Positions 47,516 through 59,644 of a stretch of 64,000 nt of DNA are shown in pieces. The notes under the pieces were generated by a model. The model saw only the letters and a program-made list of their open reading frames with translations, ran no database searches and was not told where the DNA came from. The position numbers and the translations under genes were made by a program. The stretch is from Isoetes taiwanensis. Taxonomy: Eukaryota; Streptophyta; Lycopodiopsida; Isoetales; Isoetaceae. The DNA lies in contig JAJEKV010000172.1 in the NCBI GenBank assembly GCA_021234155.1, positions 186,001 to 250,000 of the forward strand, in the 5' to 3' direction. The stretch's first letter is position 1, and every line of letters starts with the position of its first letter.

Positions 47516-50500
47516 CTCTTATAGAAGAGGAACCTATCTCAAAGACCAAGATGGCGGAGATACAGTGAGGCGCTCCTGAATGTCGGCAGAATGTAGCGTG
47601 AGTGGAAGCACCAGAGCGCCCACGCCCGTGAGAGCGACAATGGCAGAAGGGGACAGACGACGAAAAGCCAGAATTGGTGGCACCGCCTACTACCGCATGG
47701 GTGCCAAAATCCCGAGGCTCCAAACCGATAAGATGCAAGGACTCAAAACCACCAAGAACGGCAGCAGCATATGACAAAGGGCGCCATGGAGGACAAGGAT
47801 GAGCGAAGAGAGGGCCCCCCTCGTGGCCTCTGAGGCGAAAAAATAGCAGATCGACAACAAACGCCGCGAATAAATATGACAGTGGCAAAAGGGGAAAATG
47901 TGCGGGCTATGAGGACCTTCCTGGTCAAGGTGGACTGGTCGCACTTAGACTTGGCGGATGTGCAACTCGACATAGTCGGGGAAAAAGGACGTGTCGTGGC
48001 CAATTCAAGTGCGTTGCTTCAAAAAATCCGGAGAAAACCGGGCAGCGATAGTGACCAGCAAAAGCTATGAGGTCAAGCGCCAATGGCTTTGTGAGGGGGT
48101 GAGTAGGGAGATGATTTGGCTAACGGAGACGGAAGAAGAGGTAAATGCCGGAAGAAGAGTGGGTAATGAGGGGCGGCTTACGGACCAACACGGTAAAAGG
48201 GGGCCTAACAAGGAGATGGGAGATTGACCCGCTTATGAAAAAAGGCATTGCAAAGCAGACTCGCCCCTATAGAAGTAGGACTACGATGGGTGGATATTAG
48301 AGAGGAGAAGAATGCAGCAACATGCAAAGAGGAGGTGTAAGGGAAGCCGGAGAGAGGTTTTACACCAATGATTTTAAATTGAAGCCGCGCGTAAGAATAA
48401 CTGAGCAAAGTCGAGGGTGCACAGGACCGAGGACAATGGCCACGTACCGGAGGCGAAGAAGGGCAACAAGGGACCATCATAAGAAGGCAAAAATATCCGA
48501 ACAAGGGGATAAACCAAAGTGTTAACATCAACCAACCAAAGAATAATAACACAATGGACTACTCCAAGCTATACCCAAACCGACCAACAACTCGGTTTAA
48601 TTCCCACGCTTATCAAACAATTGAAGAACAACCTTATGATGAACAAACTTTCCAAATAAACAACAAAAAGAAAGATGTGAGAAGAGACAATATTAAGTAT
48701 CAAGAAAAGAAATGGTAGTAAGGCATGGGAGTAAATTCAATGGGAAGAAGAAAAGGCATGGGAGAATTCATGAAAGAAAACAAAAAAGATTGCCAAAGGT
48801 GGGGAGTCGCAACAAAAAGTAGTGGCCACCAAGCAAAGTGAGGGCCATGAGAAAAAACAAGTAGTAAGTATGGCCCTGCAAATACGAAAAGCATGATGCA
48901 AAACCGTGAACCAAGGAAGGTGGGGAAAGAAGTAGTTGTTAAACAAATGCCTACCGAAGAAAAAGCCGCTAGGGCGATCCGATGAGGGTAACAATCTTTG
49001 GTGTTCAAAAACCGCGGTGAGGGCGTTAGAAGGGCTAGCAAAACGATCTACATGATGTGGCCCCACCACCATCCAAGAGGCAAAAACCGAGGGGGAAAGA
49101 GAAAATTCATCAAAGGCCCGATTTTTGAAAGATAGTCGCCACTCATTCTCCAAGCGGAACCCAAACCGGATCCAATCAATATGATGCTTTAGCGTAAAAT
49201 TAGTACTTCCAGCAAAAAAAATGAAGCACGGGATCGCGGAATCGCCATTCTCAGAATAAAAAGAACACATCTCGATTGTCCCCACGAAGCTATCACATGG
49301 GAGTCCGCTAACAACCCAAAACACAATGCCGCAAGATCCGGAAAAGAGCAAAAGTTCACGCCAAGTGGAAGATTGAGGCGAAAGCATCCGCCGAGAAGTC
49401 CCCAGAAAAAGAGAGAAGCTCAGAACCCGGATGTGAAAGCCAACCACCCCATCCCTCATCACTTGGCATCAAAACCCAAGGTAGAACTCGACTACATAAA
49501 GGTGGCCACAAAGGGCTCTCACTAAAGTGACAAATAAGGGTCCGCCAAAGCCGGACCTCCTATTTTGCAAGGGAGATAGAAGAAGGGGAGTATCCCAAAG
49601 GTCGCACCCGACATGAGATCGAATGGAGGCCAAGATAAGGCAAAGACAAAGATGACCTGTGACCAAGCCAAGCTAGTGGATTGGATAAAGCCAAGGAAAT
49701 GGGCAATCAGCGAGGAGGACAACTTGGGAAGACAACAAACTAGAACATAGAGACAAGACCCGCCTTCTTAGCCCGATGATATTTAAAGAAGCCCTTATGA
49801 GCATCCACTATGAAACCTAAGAAGATTGTGCAATGTGAGAGACCTAAACCGACACTTTTCCAAGCTAAGAAAAACCGCCCCAGGTAAGTCCTTAAATGAC
49901 GCCAATCTATAGAACCTCAGGACTGGTTTGGCATAAGAATAAAATATCATCATATGGGGTAAGTTAACGACACCGGCCTCGCACAAAAACCAAAACTAAT
50001 GTCTCGGATTAATTTGGTAAAGACAAAAGGGGCTGAAGATAAACCAAAGGGAAGACATTAAAGACATTGGAACCGGGCCATCGCCCAAAGCCCAAGAAAG
50101 TGCTGGATGAGGAGGCCGTGATCGCGATATGGTGATAACCAAACTTTTAGGTCGAAGAAAGAGAAAGTCGCTAGATGGCATGTGACAATGGCTCGAGGGA
50201 CTAAATGAACAAGAATCGCTTTCAATAAAAAACGGGCCGAGGTTTGATCGATTCTTTTCAATGCCACGAGCAACTGGATGCCTCAATTCATGTTCTAAAT
50301 CGCAAATTCAAGATTCTTTTATATGCATTCGCCAGGGATTCAACCTAACTCGCAATCTTTGGATCAAAGTTTTACTCAGAAGTTGGCACCGGGTTCGAAA
50401 TGTTCTCTATTTTTCTTTTTAAATATATTCATTCAAATGGGTTAATGAATCGATGTCACCCCAACAATATCCCTTAGTTAAGACATGAAACATGAATACT

Positions 50501-52555
50501 TTTATATACCGAAAGGAGGGGATGGTCAAGAAAGAGTTTAGATAGCGCAGATCCAAGATGAGACGTAATTTGTTTAGGCCTTTGGGGGGACGACCTCAAG
50601 GGGAAAAGTAAGAAGGGACTGGAGGTGACTGGGGATGTGTCACCCAGACGTGGAGATCGCCACAAAGCAGAGCGAAAGCAAAGTCAATGAATGGGCGGAC
50701 AAGGACGAAATAGTTTGGAGCAGAGAAAGCATCGTTTTAATAATGGTTGACCAAGGAAGGCGATACCCAAACTGTATCCAACTCAAAACCTGTTGTGAGG
50801 AGCATATGGATTGCCAGAAAGGAAGAGACGCATGGAGGCGATCCAGGACTATAGTAGCCGAAGCCAAGTCATCAGATGGAGAGGGGTCGATGCCAAGATG
50901 AGGGATGACCGAAATAAATGGAGCACATTCTAAAAAGAGGGAACCAACCTAGCAACCAAGGAAATCATCACACCAAGAAGGCAACGGGACCCATGTAGCA
51001 CCATGCAACTCTATTCATTTTGCACGCCGAGTTAACCAAAACCAAGCTCATACCTAAAAACCTCGTACACAAAAATAAACCCACATGCAACAGTTAACCA
51101 AAGGAGAAAGTTGAATGAAGACTAGAAAAACTTTTAGGGCACAAACGCATACGTGCACAACCTCACCAAACCCGCATATGTACACACCCCCCATAGGAAC
51201 ACAAACCACCCCAACTCAATTGGATACTATCCTAACATGTTAGAACAAAAATTGAAAATCAAACAACAAAAATGTGAGCTAATAAAGAAAGGAACAAGCC
51301 ATAAGCACCAAAAATCATCTCAATAAATTCCATTTATAATACTATTGCTTAACGGAACATCTGAAACCGAAATCAAAAGGAGTCATGAATCATGGGCCGG
51401 GATGAGGAAAAATGGGAGTCGTGGCCTAAGACCAAAACCCGAGGTGGAATCAAAGGTGGCAGAGGGGCTAGAGATCCGATCAACGCGAGCATGGCAAAGT
51501 TTCAATACGATGGCCAAGATGACCACAAAAGTGCGTAAAGCGACCAGAACCGGATCTAGAGGAAGAGAACCGATGGAGGCCAGAGAGAAGGAAGAGCCAG
51601 TAGAGGGAGCAGAGGGTCTCAAAGCAGAGGGGCGCCGATCGCGATGCATTTGTCGAGCTATAGCTTCAATTTCCTGGAATTATCGGCAGATAAAGCGGGG
51701 CCCGCGTGGTCATCAAAATCTAAAGCAACATCATAGCCCTTTGGCGATCAGCAATAATCAAGAACTTCATCCTTTATAGAGTGGCAGCCTCTACCTCAAT
51801 AATAATCAAGAATCGCCTCGCACCCGGAGAGACAACTACCAAACGAAGCACATGAAGTCCCAACCTCGACTCATCGCATAAAGGAACTCATATACCGCAT
51901 GGATAACTCCTCTTTAAAGTTATACTGCATCGAGATGCCCGCTCAACCTCCTTAGCCGGCTAATTCAATCCGCTTCATGCATGTAAGCATCAGCAAGTGA
52001 GAATTGAAGGTTCGTATCTGCGCGCAACTCAGAATCGTGAGGGTCTCAGAGGTAGCCGCAGGGCACCGCCGTCCAATGATGGAAAGGAATGGAGAAGCCC
52101 CGGCGGCAAGGAATGGCTTAGCCCAATAGCGAATTTTATGAGCCGAAAAACTGGGAGGAACCGGGCAAAAGAAATGGGGAAGAGACAACCCGAGATAGAC
52201 CTACCGAGCCGTGAGCGGGAAGTCATGCTGTGCATCCCAGGGGGATTGTCATGACGGTTCACCGTAGTAAAACAATAATTTAATGCATAGTGGGCCCATC
52301 AGGTACAATAGAGACCGCGAAGATGGTGCTCGCTTGACGGCGGGCTCGACGGTAGTGCCTATAAAGAATCCGCCACCACGCTCGCCAGAAGGAAGCCCCG
52401 AGATGCCGGAAGAGCCCTGATCTGCCATAATGTGAGATGTCAATACTGCTATCGAAAAACCACTGATTTGAAGCATCCACAGAGCGTGGCACATGGATTC
52501 AAGCAAAAGGAGAGATTAAAACCGTAACAAACCAACAGTTGTACCTTGTTAGATG
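47516..52555. other. 5 kb without recognisable gene
   Basis: A purine-rich plus strand (pyrimidine-rich minus). Open frames are long in several frames at once, including 241 codons on minus at 48737-49462, but they are dominated by F, S, L, H and show no motif or consistent frame. It is probably an old decayed element. Seen with the direct and inverted repeats to its left, it is part of the rearranged block. Confidence 0.45.
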
Positions 52556-52559
52556 CAGA

Positions 52560-53480
52560 ATCTGGATGTCATGCCATCAAAACCCTTGATTCTTCGAAGG
52601 GAAGCATTGGAAAGGCCTGGAGGTGTTGGCACTCAATTCAATCATTCCCAGAACGTGATGGGCCCAATGCGCCCTTTGATAATGCTAGACGAAGAGCTTC
52701 ATGATGCGTTGGAGAGTCATAAGTAGGAGCCCAATATAGAATCCTATGCATCGTGGCAAGCCCGCGGGCAAGTTACTGATACCTTACAGCCAATTGCAAT
52801 GACTATCCTCTCCTTGGTATCCTCCAATAGTGCAAGTGAGAGGAATTGGAGTGCCTATATATACACAAAGGTCACCCATAACGCCATACATAAGAAGGCT
52901 AACAAACTTGTAGACAACTCTAAATCAAGGCCATTGAATCGCGAATAGTTGGTGTATCCAAGAATCTAATAAGCTACTTTCCCCTTTCATGGATGCATTT
53001 CGGCTGGGAAGAGGATAGCTTCGAAGATAATGAGGACGAGCTTACTTGGGCGAAATGCCGAAACCATGTTGATTTAAGCGACAACAGACACACTTCGTGG
53101 ATGACCAAGATGATATAGGCCAAATCATATTTCGCTATGATGAGACAAACTAACAGGGGATACCGAGGAGTCCGACCCGAAAGGCCGCGCGAAAGCAATG
53201 CAGGAGTTCCGCTTGAGGACTTTGACTGGCCTTTTACGGATCCATCTGACTCTCCAATGCCAATTACTTTGATAAACAGAACGCGCTAGAAGAAACATGC
53301 CCCGAGGACGCTTGTAATAAGGAAAAGGTCATAGGAGGTTGAACTTAGGTCAGAAATAAGAGGATGGAACTCTAAACGATGAAACTGATGAAGATGGTGC
53401 CTAAAAAGAAAGAGGCTTTTAGTACCTTCAAATATTGTAACCTTCACAAATGAGGAATTTAAACTTTGTAACCGCTCCGG
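52560..53480 (+). pseudogene. hAT transposase, C-terminal dimerisation half
   Basis: On plus, LQPIAMTILSLVSSNSASER followed by NWSAYIYTKVTHNAIHKKAN (about 52790-52900) is the hAT dimerisation domain, in which SERNW is the hallmark. It is preceded by MLDEELHDALE (about 52690) and followed by WAKCRNHVDL, an acidic tail (WEEDSFEDNEDE at about 53005) and a EDFDWPF block (about 53216). The sequence before 52560 shows no DUF659. Stops are present (for example after ESHK). It could be the missing end of the N-terminal half at 41.1-42.7 kb, or part of another hAT copy. Confidence 0.8.
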
Positions 53481-53559
53481 CAAGATTAATAAAAAAATGT
53501 TTTGTCATTTTAACAATTTGTTACAAGTGGTTTCATGTATAATGAAGTTAATGTCGTGC

Positions 53560-54300
53560 TTTAACAATTTGCCACCATGTTCCACGCTCCATGTATACCA
53601 TCGGTGAATCGCTTCTCGTGACTATTAATAAAAGTAAAGTATTTTATTATAAGTTTTGTCTTCTATATAATTTGTCACCGTGTTCTATGTTTCATCTCGA
53701 TACGTTGAAGAAATTGCAAAGTGAGACAAAACCTCAATTTATAATCAATAGAACTTAAAATTGAACAAAGGAGAATCGTGGATTCTATTATTCAAAGATT
53801 ACAACCGGGCTTTTAAGCCCGATTAACCGAGGAGCACACCTCAAACCACCCAACTGTGCTCGCACAAGAATTCGTTATCTTGCACAAGAATTCGCTATCT
53901 TGTTTGCAACAAAGATTCTGACCAAAGGCACAAGAAATCGTTATCTCGCTTTCAACAAGGGATTCGTGAGTTTTAGCCTCAATATGCCGCACCGGGCATC
54001 AACTAAGGCCGGGTATTACAAGAGCTTAAGCAAGACAAGATTTGGGTATTAGCGCTTGGATCGGACAAGCCTACCAATGGCAGAGGTTTATCGTGAAATG
54101 GACGCTTGCATTATCGCTGGGTTCTTCATTTATTTATATCGACAAAAAGGTTTACTTCGGATTGCCCTTTCTTACTTGTTAATAGCTTTCGTGGAAAAGG
54201 GCAAGAAGAGTCAAACAAAGCAAAGATCGGCTTTAAATAGTTGGATGCGCCTTTTTCATCTCAGAATAGGTAAGACGGCAAATAAAGGTGGATCACTTAA
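53560..54300 (-). repeat. Probable LTR/3' region of a minus-strand retrotransposon
   Basis: AT-rich with a duplicated CACAAGAATTCG[TC]TATCTTG phrase (about 53865-53905) and a GGGCTTTTAAGCCC palindrome (about 53807). An open frame at 54056-54334 on plus has no known motif. Its position downstream of the gag relic on minus suggests an LTR. The edges are unknown. Confidence 0.35.
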
Positions 54301-54843
54301 AATACAAAGGATTCGGGACGTTCTTGATACGTAGATCCAAAGAAAGTTGTTTTTTGGTCGGCTTTTGCTTCCAACAACTCTAAGCCCGTTATCGACTTTA
54401 TACAAACTTTTAGGAAAATATTAAACTCATTTGCCTCTTGCCATTGAATCTTTGTTGCCCGAGCCGCCTCCCCCCGAAATGCCCAGACGTCCTTCCCTTC
54501 TTTCAATTTGATCGTTCCATATTTCGTTTATAACCCCGAAGAAATTCCATCAAAACTTTTGTCATGAAAAAAGAGATGTATTGGTCCTTCCCTCTTAAGG
54601 CCAATCTGCTCCCCTAGGAATGTTCTTTTCCGGATCCTCCAAAGTTGTGGTCCGGGTGACTTGGATTGTAAAAATCTCCATGCCGATCCATCAAGTAGGC
54701 GGCCCCTCACTTGAACAATCCATGGCATTCCCATACTTTTCTCGATATTCCATTAGGTTCCCACCTCTACTAGGATCTTGAAAGTAAACCTTTCTAACAA
54801 GAAAGATAGTTTTCTTCCATTAGAAGCAATAAAAATTTCATCT

Positions 54844-55935
54844 CTATTCAAAAAAATCACATACATTCAAATAGTTATGCATAACCGCGGAAAACTCAAA
54901 CCAAACTATGATAAATGACCAATAGTATGACCGATGGTTAATCGGGGTTCTTTCATACTCCCGGCCGCAGCCTTTTTCATCCCTTTGCTCTACCGGTGAA
55001 CTGCCGATGTTTCTCGCAATAGCACGCAGATTAACACTTTCTCCCTTTGTTTTCTGCTCTTTGGAAACTTCTCGTTCAGTTTGGGGCTTAGAGGTAGGTG
55101 CCTTCTTGGGCAGAAGGCTTTGAAGTGAGGGGTCCACCACATATGTAACAACCTCTTCCGGGATGCATTTGCCCTCGCTCGAAGTCATACGTTGTTCTAT
55201 ACCCCCTGTTCTTCGTTATTCGAAGTCTCTCTCCCTACGATCATCATTGAATCTAACTCTTTTGATCCATTGTCCGTTTGCCTTATCCGTGTCAACGCTT
55301 GCCATTATTTCTTTAGGGTACCCTTCCCGGATGTCATACTTGGCTCCCTTTGATTAAATTTTCTTCGCGGCCGGCTTTCGCATCAGCTTCATCTAATGTT
55401 TAGTTCAATGAGCTAAGCTCGTGATACAGCTCATCTCTTAACCCGTAAATATATTTCCTTGTTAACTCTTTTTCTTTGTCAAACCTTCCATTTGAACCCA
55501 TAGGATGGTTGAATTTGCTTGTGTAATCGTAAATAGATTCTCGTTCTCCTTGTGTGTGAATATATATTCCCTTCGTGAGGTCCACAAAATAACTTGCGTA
55601 AATTTATGGCTTTTCGAAGGCTCTTTTTAAATTCCCTGCCACGTTTTAATCAGGGACTATTCTCTTCCTTCCCCGCCACCAAATTCATATTTATCCATTG
55701 CACCAAGTTTTCGCGAACTCGCTGGTCTAACTCGCTCAAAAAACTTTCCCATGCAGCCTAAGAATCCCATAGCCGGGGGACTCCTTTTTTCCCCTGAAAA
55801 GTTGGCATGCCCCTCCACTTACGCAGCCATTTAATCCTGGCGTACATTAGTTGGATTTAGGAGAGTTTGGCGGAGAATTTGTAGGCGGTGGATTGGCGGT
55901 GGAGGTTGATTTGGAAGTGGGAGGTAGGAGTTCCT
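54844..55935 (-). pseudogene. LTR-retrotransposon gag relic
   Basis: On minus, a Pro-rich start (about 55930-55870) is followed by VPRLWDS and AAWESFLSELDQRVRENLVQ (about 55770-55690), then FKKSLRKAINLRKLF and, in the next frame, GERESIYDYTSKFNH and RKYIYGLRDELYHELSSLN (55585-55400). This is the Retrotrans_gag pattern of gypsy-type elements (capsid). A further frame at 55188-54844 (Lys/Pro/Thr-rich) could be the linker after the capsid. Stops and frameshifts break it. No protease or RT follows on this strand, so it is a truncated copy. Confidence 0.7.
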
Positions 55936-55998
55936 AGGTAAGAATCCGTAAATACACTCCGGTGCTTACTCCCTTTTCGATTTTCCTATTTGACTAAT

Positions 55999-56050
55999 CT
56001 AAAGTGCCACCTAAAATGAGTGAGCGAACTCATCCTAGGGGACACTTTAG
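55999..56050. repeat. Short inverted repeat
   Basis: Arms 55999-56021 (CTAAAGTGCCACCTAAAATG) and 56028-56050 pair at 19 of 23 positions around a 6-nt loop. It lies between the gag relic and the RING pseudogene and could be a MITE remnant or a terminator-like hairpin. Confidence 0.65.
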
Positions 56051-56253
56051 ATACATCAAACAGGACAAACAAAAAAAGACTAAGCCGAGGTGAAAGAGAT
56101 GGCAGTTGATCCAAGGAGTTTCAGAGTGAAAGGTTCCAGAATACCCAATGACTACTTTGATGCTTCCTTGGACAATGGAGCTCATTTGAAATATTATCAT
56201 TCACCTTACTATCCATTCGCAAAATGATACAATTCAAAATTTAATCTGTCTCA

Positions 56254-57677
56254 TCATACGTCACTCGACATTATTTTCATTAATCTCGGTTGGATCAACC
56301 AATCACCCTGCGGCCCTGGAGGTGGAGGCAGGAACTGGTTAATGTCTGGCACTACCTCTCCTTCGCGCGGCTCCTCCATTCCCCTCCACAATTCCATCTC
56401 GGGATAACTTTCAAAAGTATACATTTGCCCATCTCTCCTGCGAGCGACTAGTTGTGGCAAAGCAGGCATGCGACCTTGCATATTTAAAATGGCATATTGC
56501 AATTCAGGGAAAATCCATCTGTCTTGCATTGGACAGAAGCGGCTTTGCAACATCCAATCAAGAACACATCGCATGTGCGTACAATGCCCACATCTTAGAG
56601 TGTACCAGCCCACCTGTGTCAAGTTGTCTGCACACCATACGCAATGTCTATAATCAACAGCCTTTAGCTCTTCCCACTGGCTCTCATACAAGTACTCGCG
56701 AGGGAGATATACAATTGACTGCTCCGAAGTCACCCTAAAAGGGTCAGAGTCCAACGATCTTGTTAGATTGCGCAAGTGATCGTTGTTTTCCCTGAGAACC
56801 GTTGCCTCTCTGTTCAATGCCGCTAGCTGTCGTTTGATGTCCTCTAATTCGGTTGCCATCTTGTCATACCCATCGGCACGATCCTTTAAGCGAATATTCT
56901 CTTCAAAAAGGGTTAGGTTCCGACTTCTCTCATTCTCTAATTGGGCCGAATGTCTACAAGCCGTTGAAGGCTCGCTGACCTACCCTCGCCACTTCCAAAG
57001 CCTGATAGCATCGGCAGAACCGGTATGTAATGGTCACGTGCTCACCATCGCCCCACTCTCGCTATCTTCGATGGCTTAACCTCTTGGTGCTTCCCCACCA
57101 GCTTCCCTTGCCTCCATTTTCTACTTTCATAATTTTGAGGCACTTCCTTCACAAGCTCATAGTATACTTGCCGTGCAAAACTCTTCTTGAACTCACTATT
57201 GTGGGGTAGGTGTCCCTTCACTTGACATGCGGCCCACTTGCTTTTTACACACCACAGCAATCTTGCACTCATGAGCTTTGTACTTACCCCCTCTTATTGG
57301 GCCAATCTCTTTCAAACTCATTCTTGTCCAAGTTTGCTATCACATCCTCATACCGCTCCCCCGGACAATAGCTTTCGCCCTCGCCTCGCCAGACTACGTT
57401 ATGCACCTCGTGATGGTGCAATTTTTTCTCCCAGATCGTCTTCTTCCATGACGCATTTTCCGTGAATTAGACCGTGCGATACTATTCGCTTTTGCATGTT
57501 CGCTGCTCTCTCCACTTGCCGAAAGCAACAGAATTCAAGCTTCGGCCTCCACTTTGCAAGAATGGAGGGGGGGTCCTCAAATGAGAAGGCACGAAAAAGT
57601 CATGTGGATTGAGGCATTTCCATCTGGCGCGATGTGTCCACGTTGGGAGGAGATTGGTCATCTTCATTCCTAGACAT
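56254..57677 (-). pseudogene. Coiled-coil plus RING-finger protein, intronless and broken
   Basis: RING proteins are usually E3 ubiquitin ligases. An ATG at 57677 opens MSRNEDDQSPPNVDTSRQ; after a TGA (CGA expected) come SFEDPPSILAKWRPKLEF and, in other frames, YEDVIANLDKNEFERDW and QVYYELVKEVPQNYESRKW (about 57175-57115). A coiled coil (ENERSRNLTLFEENIRLKD to NDHLRNLTRSL, 56945-56750) leads into the RING-like cluster CVWC...LRCGHCTHMRC...FCPMQ (about 56650-56525). Seven ligands are present; the eighth, expected two residues after the last Cys-Pro, is Gln, so zinc binding may be impaired. The last 200 codons (56859-56254) are fully open. The same strand carries the kinase 370 bp upstream. The family was not recognised beyond RING. 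Confidence 0.65.
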
Positions 57678-58048
57678 AATACCGGTGCGGACTTGTCAAG
57701 GTGTGCTTTGACTTCTTATCTTTATAATTTTTGTTAGTGCGACATATAAAAGCACCAATAATAAATACCTTTTGCACGCAATTTCACAATTCCAAAGTAC
57801 GAATATATAGACAATAATTTCTCAAATAGTGACAAACAAGCGTTCAATGATTTTTTTTTGAATGTTATATACAAGAATGTTTGAATGTAAATTTAGGTGT
57901 CTATGAATAACAAGATATGCATGCTAAATGTGACTAGGACCAACTTGATCTCATCGTCATCCCCATCATTGGCCAAGTTGAAAAATCCAACTGATTCCAA
58001 TTGTGGCCTCGCAGCGTGGAATTGGAGAGCAATGAAGCTACTTATGAA

Positions 58049-59638
58049 TTATGGTGTTAAGTAGCTAGGCCAAATCAAATTTTGTGTTTTGTCTCTCATT
58101 GGCAACTCAACACAATGCTTCAAATAGTCGCACATTCTCCGATGCTTGTCCTGCTGCTTCAGGCTTCCTATCGACTCCATGTAGGAGTGCTTACTAGCAA
58201 AATCAGCCAAGTAATAAACAATGTACGCTGCCCCATGCAAGTCAAAGTCAACCCTTGCAGCCATTGTTTTTGAGCCACTACCAAAATAAAGATCATCATG
58301 TATATATGGATGCCTGGCCCTTTCCATCTCAATTCTTTTCTTACCCTCGCCATCCAAACCCTTGTAATGCCACTGTTTTGCCTCTACTGTCTCGTCCATC
58401 AACCTAGATTCACCCTTATCACAAATGCCAATATATACAGCCTGAGGATCAATGCATCCCTTCAAAATGGAGCAATATATTGCTCGGATGCAAGTCCATA
58501 TGAAAATACCTTTCTTGATGAAGTTTACGTAGGCCGCTGCAGAATGACATAGCCAAGTCCCCAACCCTAGAGGCAACAAATAATTCTTTCCTTCTATGCT
58601 CCTCAAGGCGCATCAAGTCCGTCTCAACTCTGGGGACAACTCCTAACTTCTTAAATGCAAGCTCAGCAAAAGCATTGCACCCATGACTTGTCAAGAAGGT
58701 TGCCAACGAACCTCCATTCCAAAAAGGGAAAATTAAGCCTTGTCTTTCTAGGCCGGTTGTGCTACCAATGCAGTGTATTATACACCCATGCCTAACTTGC
58801 ATTCCAGACTCCCTCATGTTCTTTAACATAGCTTCCACTAACTTATTGGGATCTGTACCTGGTTGAAAATTATTGTTTTGAAATTTTACACAATATGGTT
58901 CATCCTTAATAAAACTAGAATCTAAAATATTGCATTTATGCACTGTGCCATATGAACCAGAACCAATTCGTTGTCTGTTTATTATCTGTGATGAATCTAC
59001 TTTGGCAAACCAAGTTGTCTTAGCATCTGCTCTTCTACGAGCTTCCCACTCCCTATCTGTCTCACCAGGACGTTTGGCTGTTATTGTTTGCACCAATACT
59101 TTCTTTACAAGACGAGGGGCTTGGTGGGCCTCTTTCTTCAACTTCTTGTTGCTCCACGCCGCATTCCACGTGATGGCTTTTTCTTTCAGCTCTAACTCAA
59201 GCGATGACTATTCAAATTTGCAACTTTCGTGATCATGTTCCCAGTAGTGCGGCTAATATTGCCCACTATCCATGTATACCTCACTTGCTCACTCTTTTCA
59301 GGCTCTAGAGCTATCATTCGAGGCTTAAAAGCCCTCTCGGCATCTTTAACAAGCCCTGCATGGTAGTCTAGCCATCCTTCCTCCCTGTTGGTAATCAATT
59401 CCAAATCCTGAGCTGAGGCATTGCACAGCCGATTACACAACTAGTTCATGAATTCTGGTCTCAAAGCAGACTATGCTTGTTGTGGTCTACTTCTTTTTCT
59501 ACGCGGCGGTGCTGCGGAAGATGACTCAGGTTGCAGCTCTGTTTGAGACACCAATGCCTCTACTGGTTGCGGCTCTATCCGAGACACTAATGCCTCTGCT
59601 GGTTGCGAGTTAAATTCTGCTCTCTCTTCTGAAGTCAT
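58049..59638 (-). pseudogene. Atypical intronless protein kinase, broken
   Basis: An ATG at 59638 begins MTSEERAEFNSQPAEALVS, with a duplicated QPxEALVS phrase. Two TAG codons interrupt the frame at about 59500 and 59455, both where CAG (Gln) would fit. GWLDYHAGLVKDAERAFKPR follows (to 59192), then a frameshift into a basic stretch and the kinase domain: IGSGSYGTVHKCN (glycine loop, about 58965), YCVKF (ATP lysine), FPFWNGGSLATFL (hinge, about 58715) and HMDLHPSNILL (catalytic loop, about 58500). A second frameshift at about 58450 leads to YIGICDKGESRL, where DFG reads DKG, and a C-lobe to 58049. The catalytic Asp and Asn remain, but the usual Lys after DL is His. There are no introns. Confidence 0.75.
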
Positions 59639-59644
59639 ATTGCT

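Noticed and set aside
48737-49462. 241-codon open frame on minus, the longest in the window
   Set aside because: It is dominated by F, S, L and H from a pyrimidine-rich strand, overlaps other long frames, has no motif, and its codon use resembles reverse reading of purine-rich DNA.
51345-51779. 144-codon plus frame rich in charged residues
   Set aside because: Purine-rich low-complexity sequence with an equally open minus frame and no motif.
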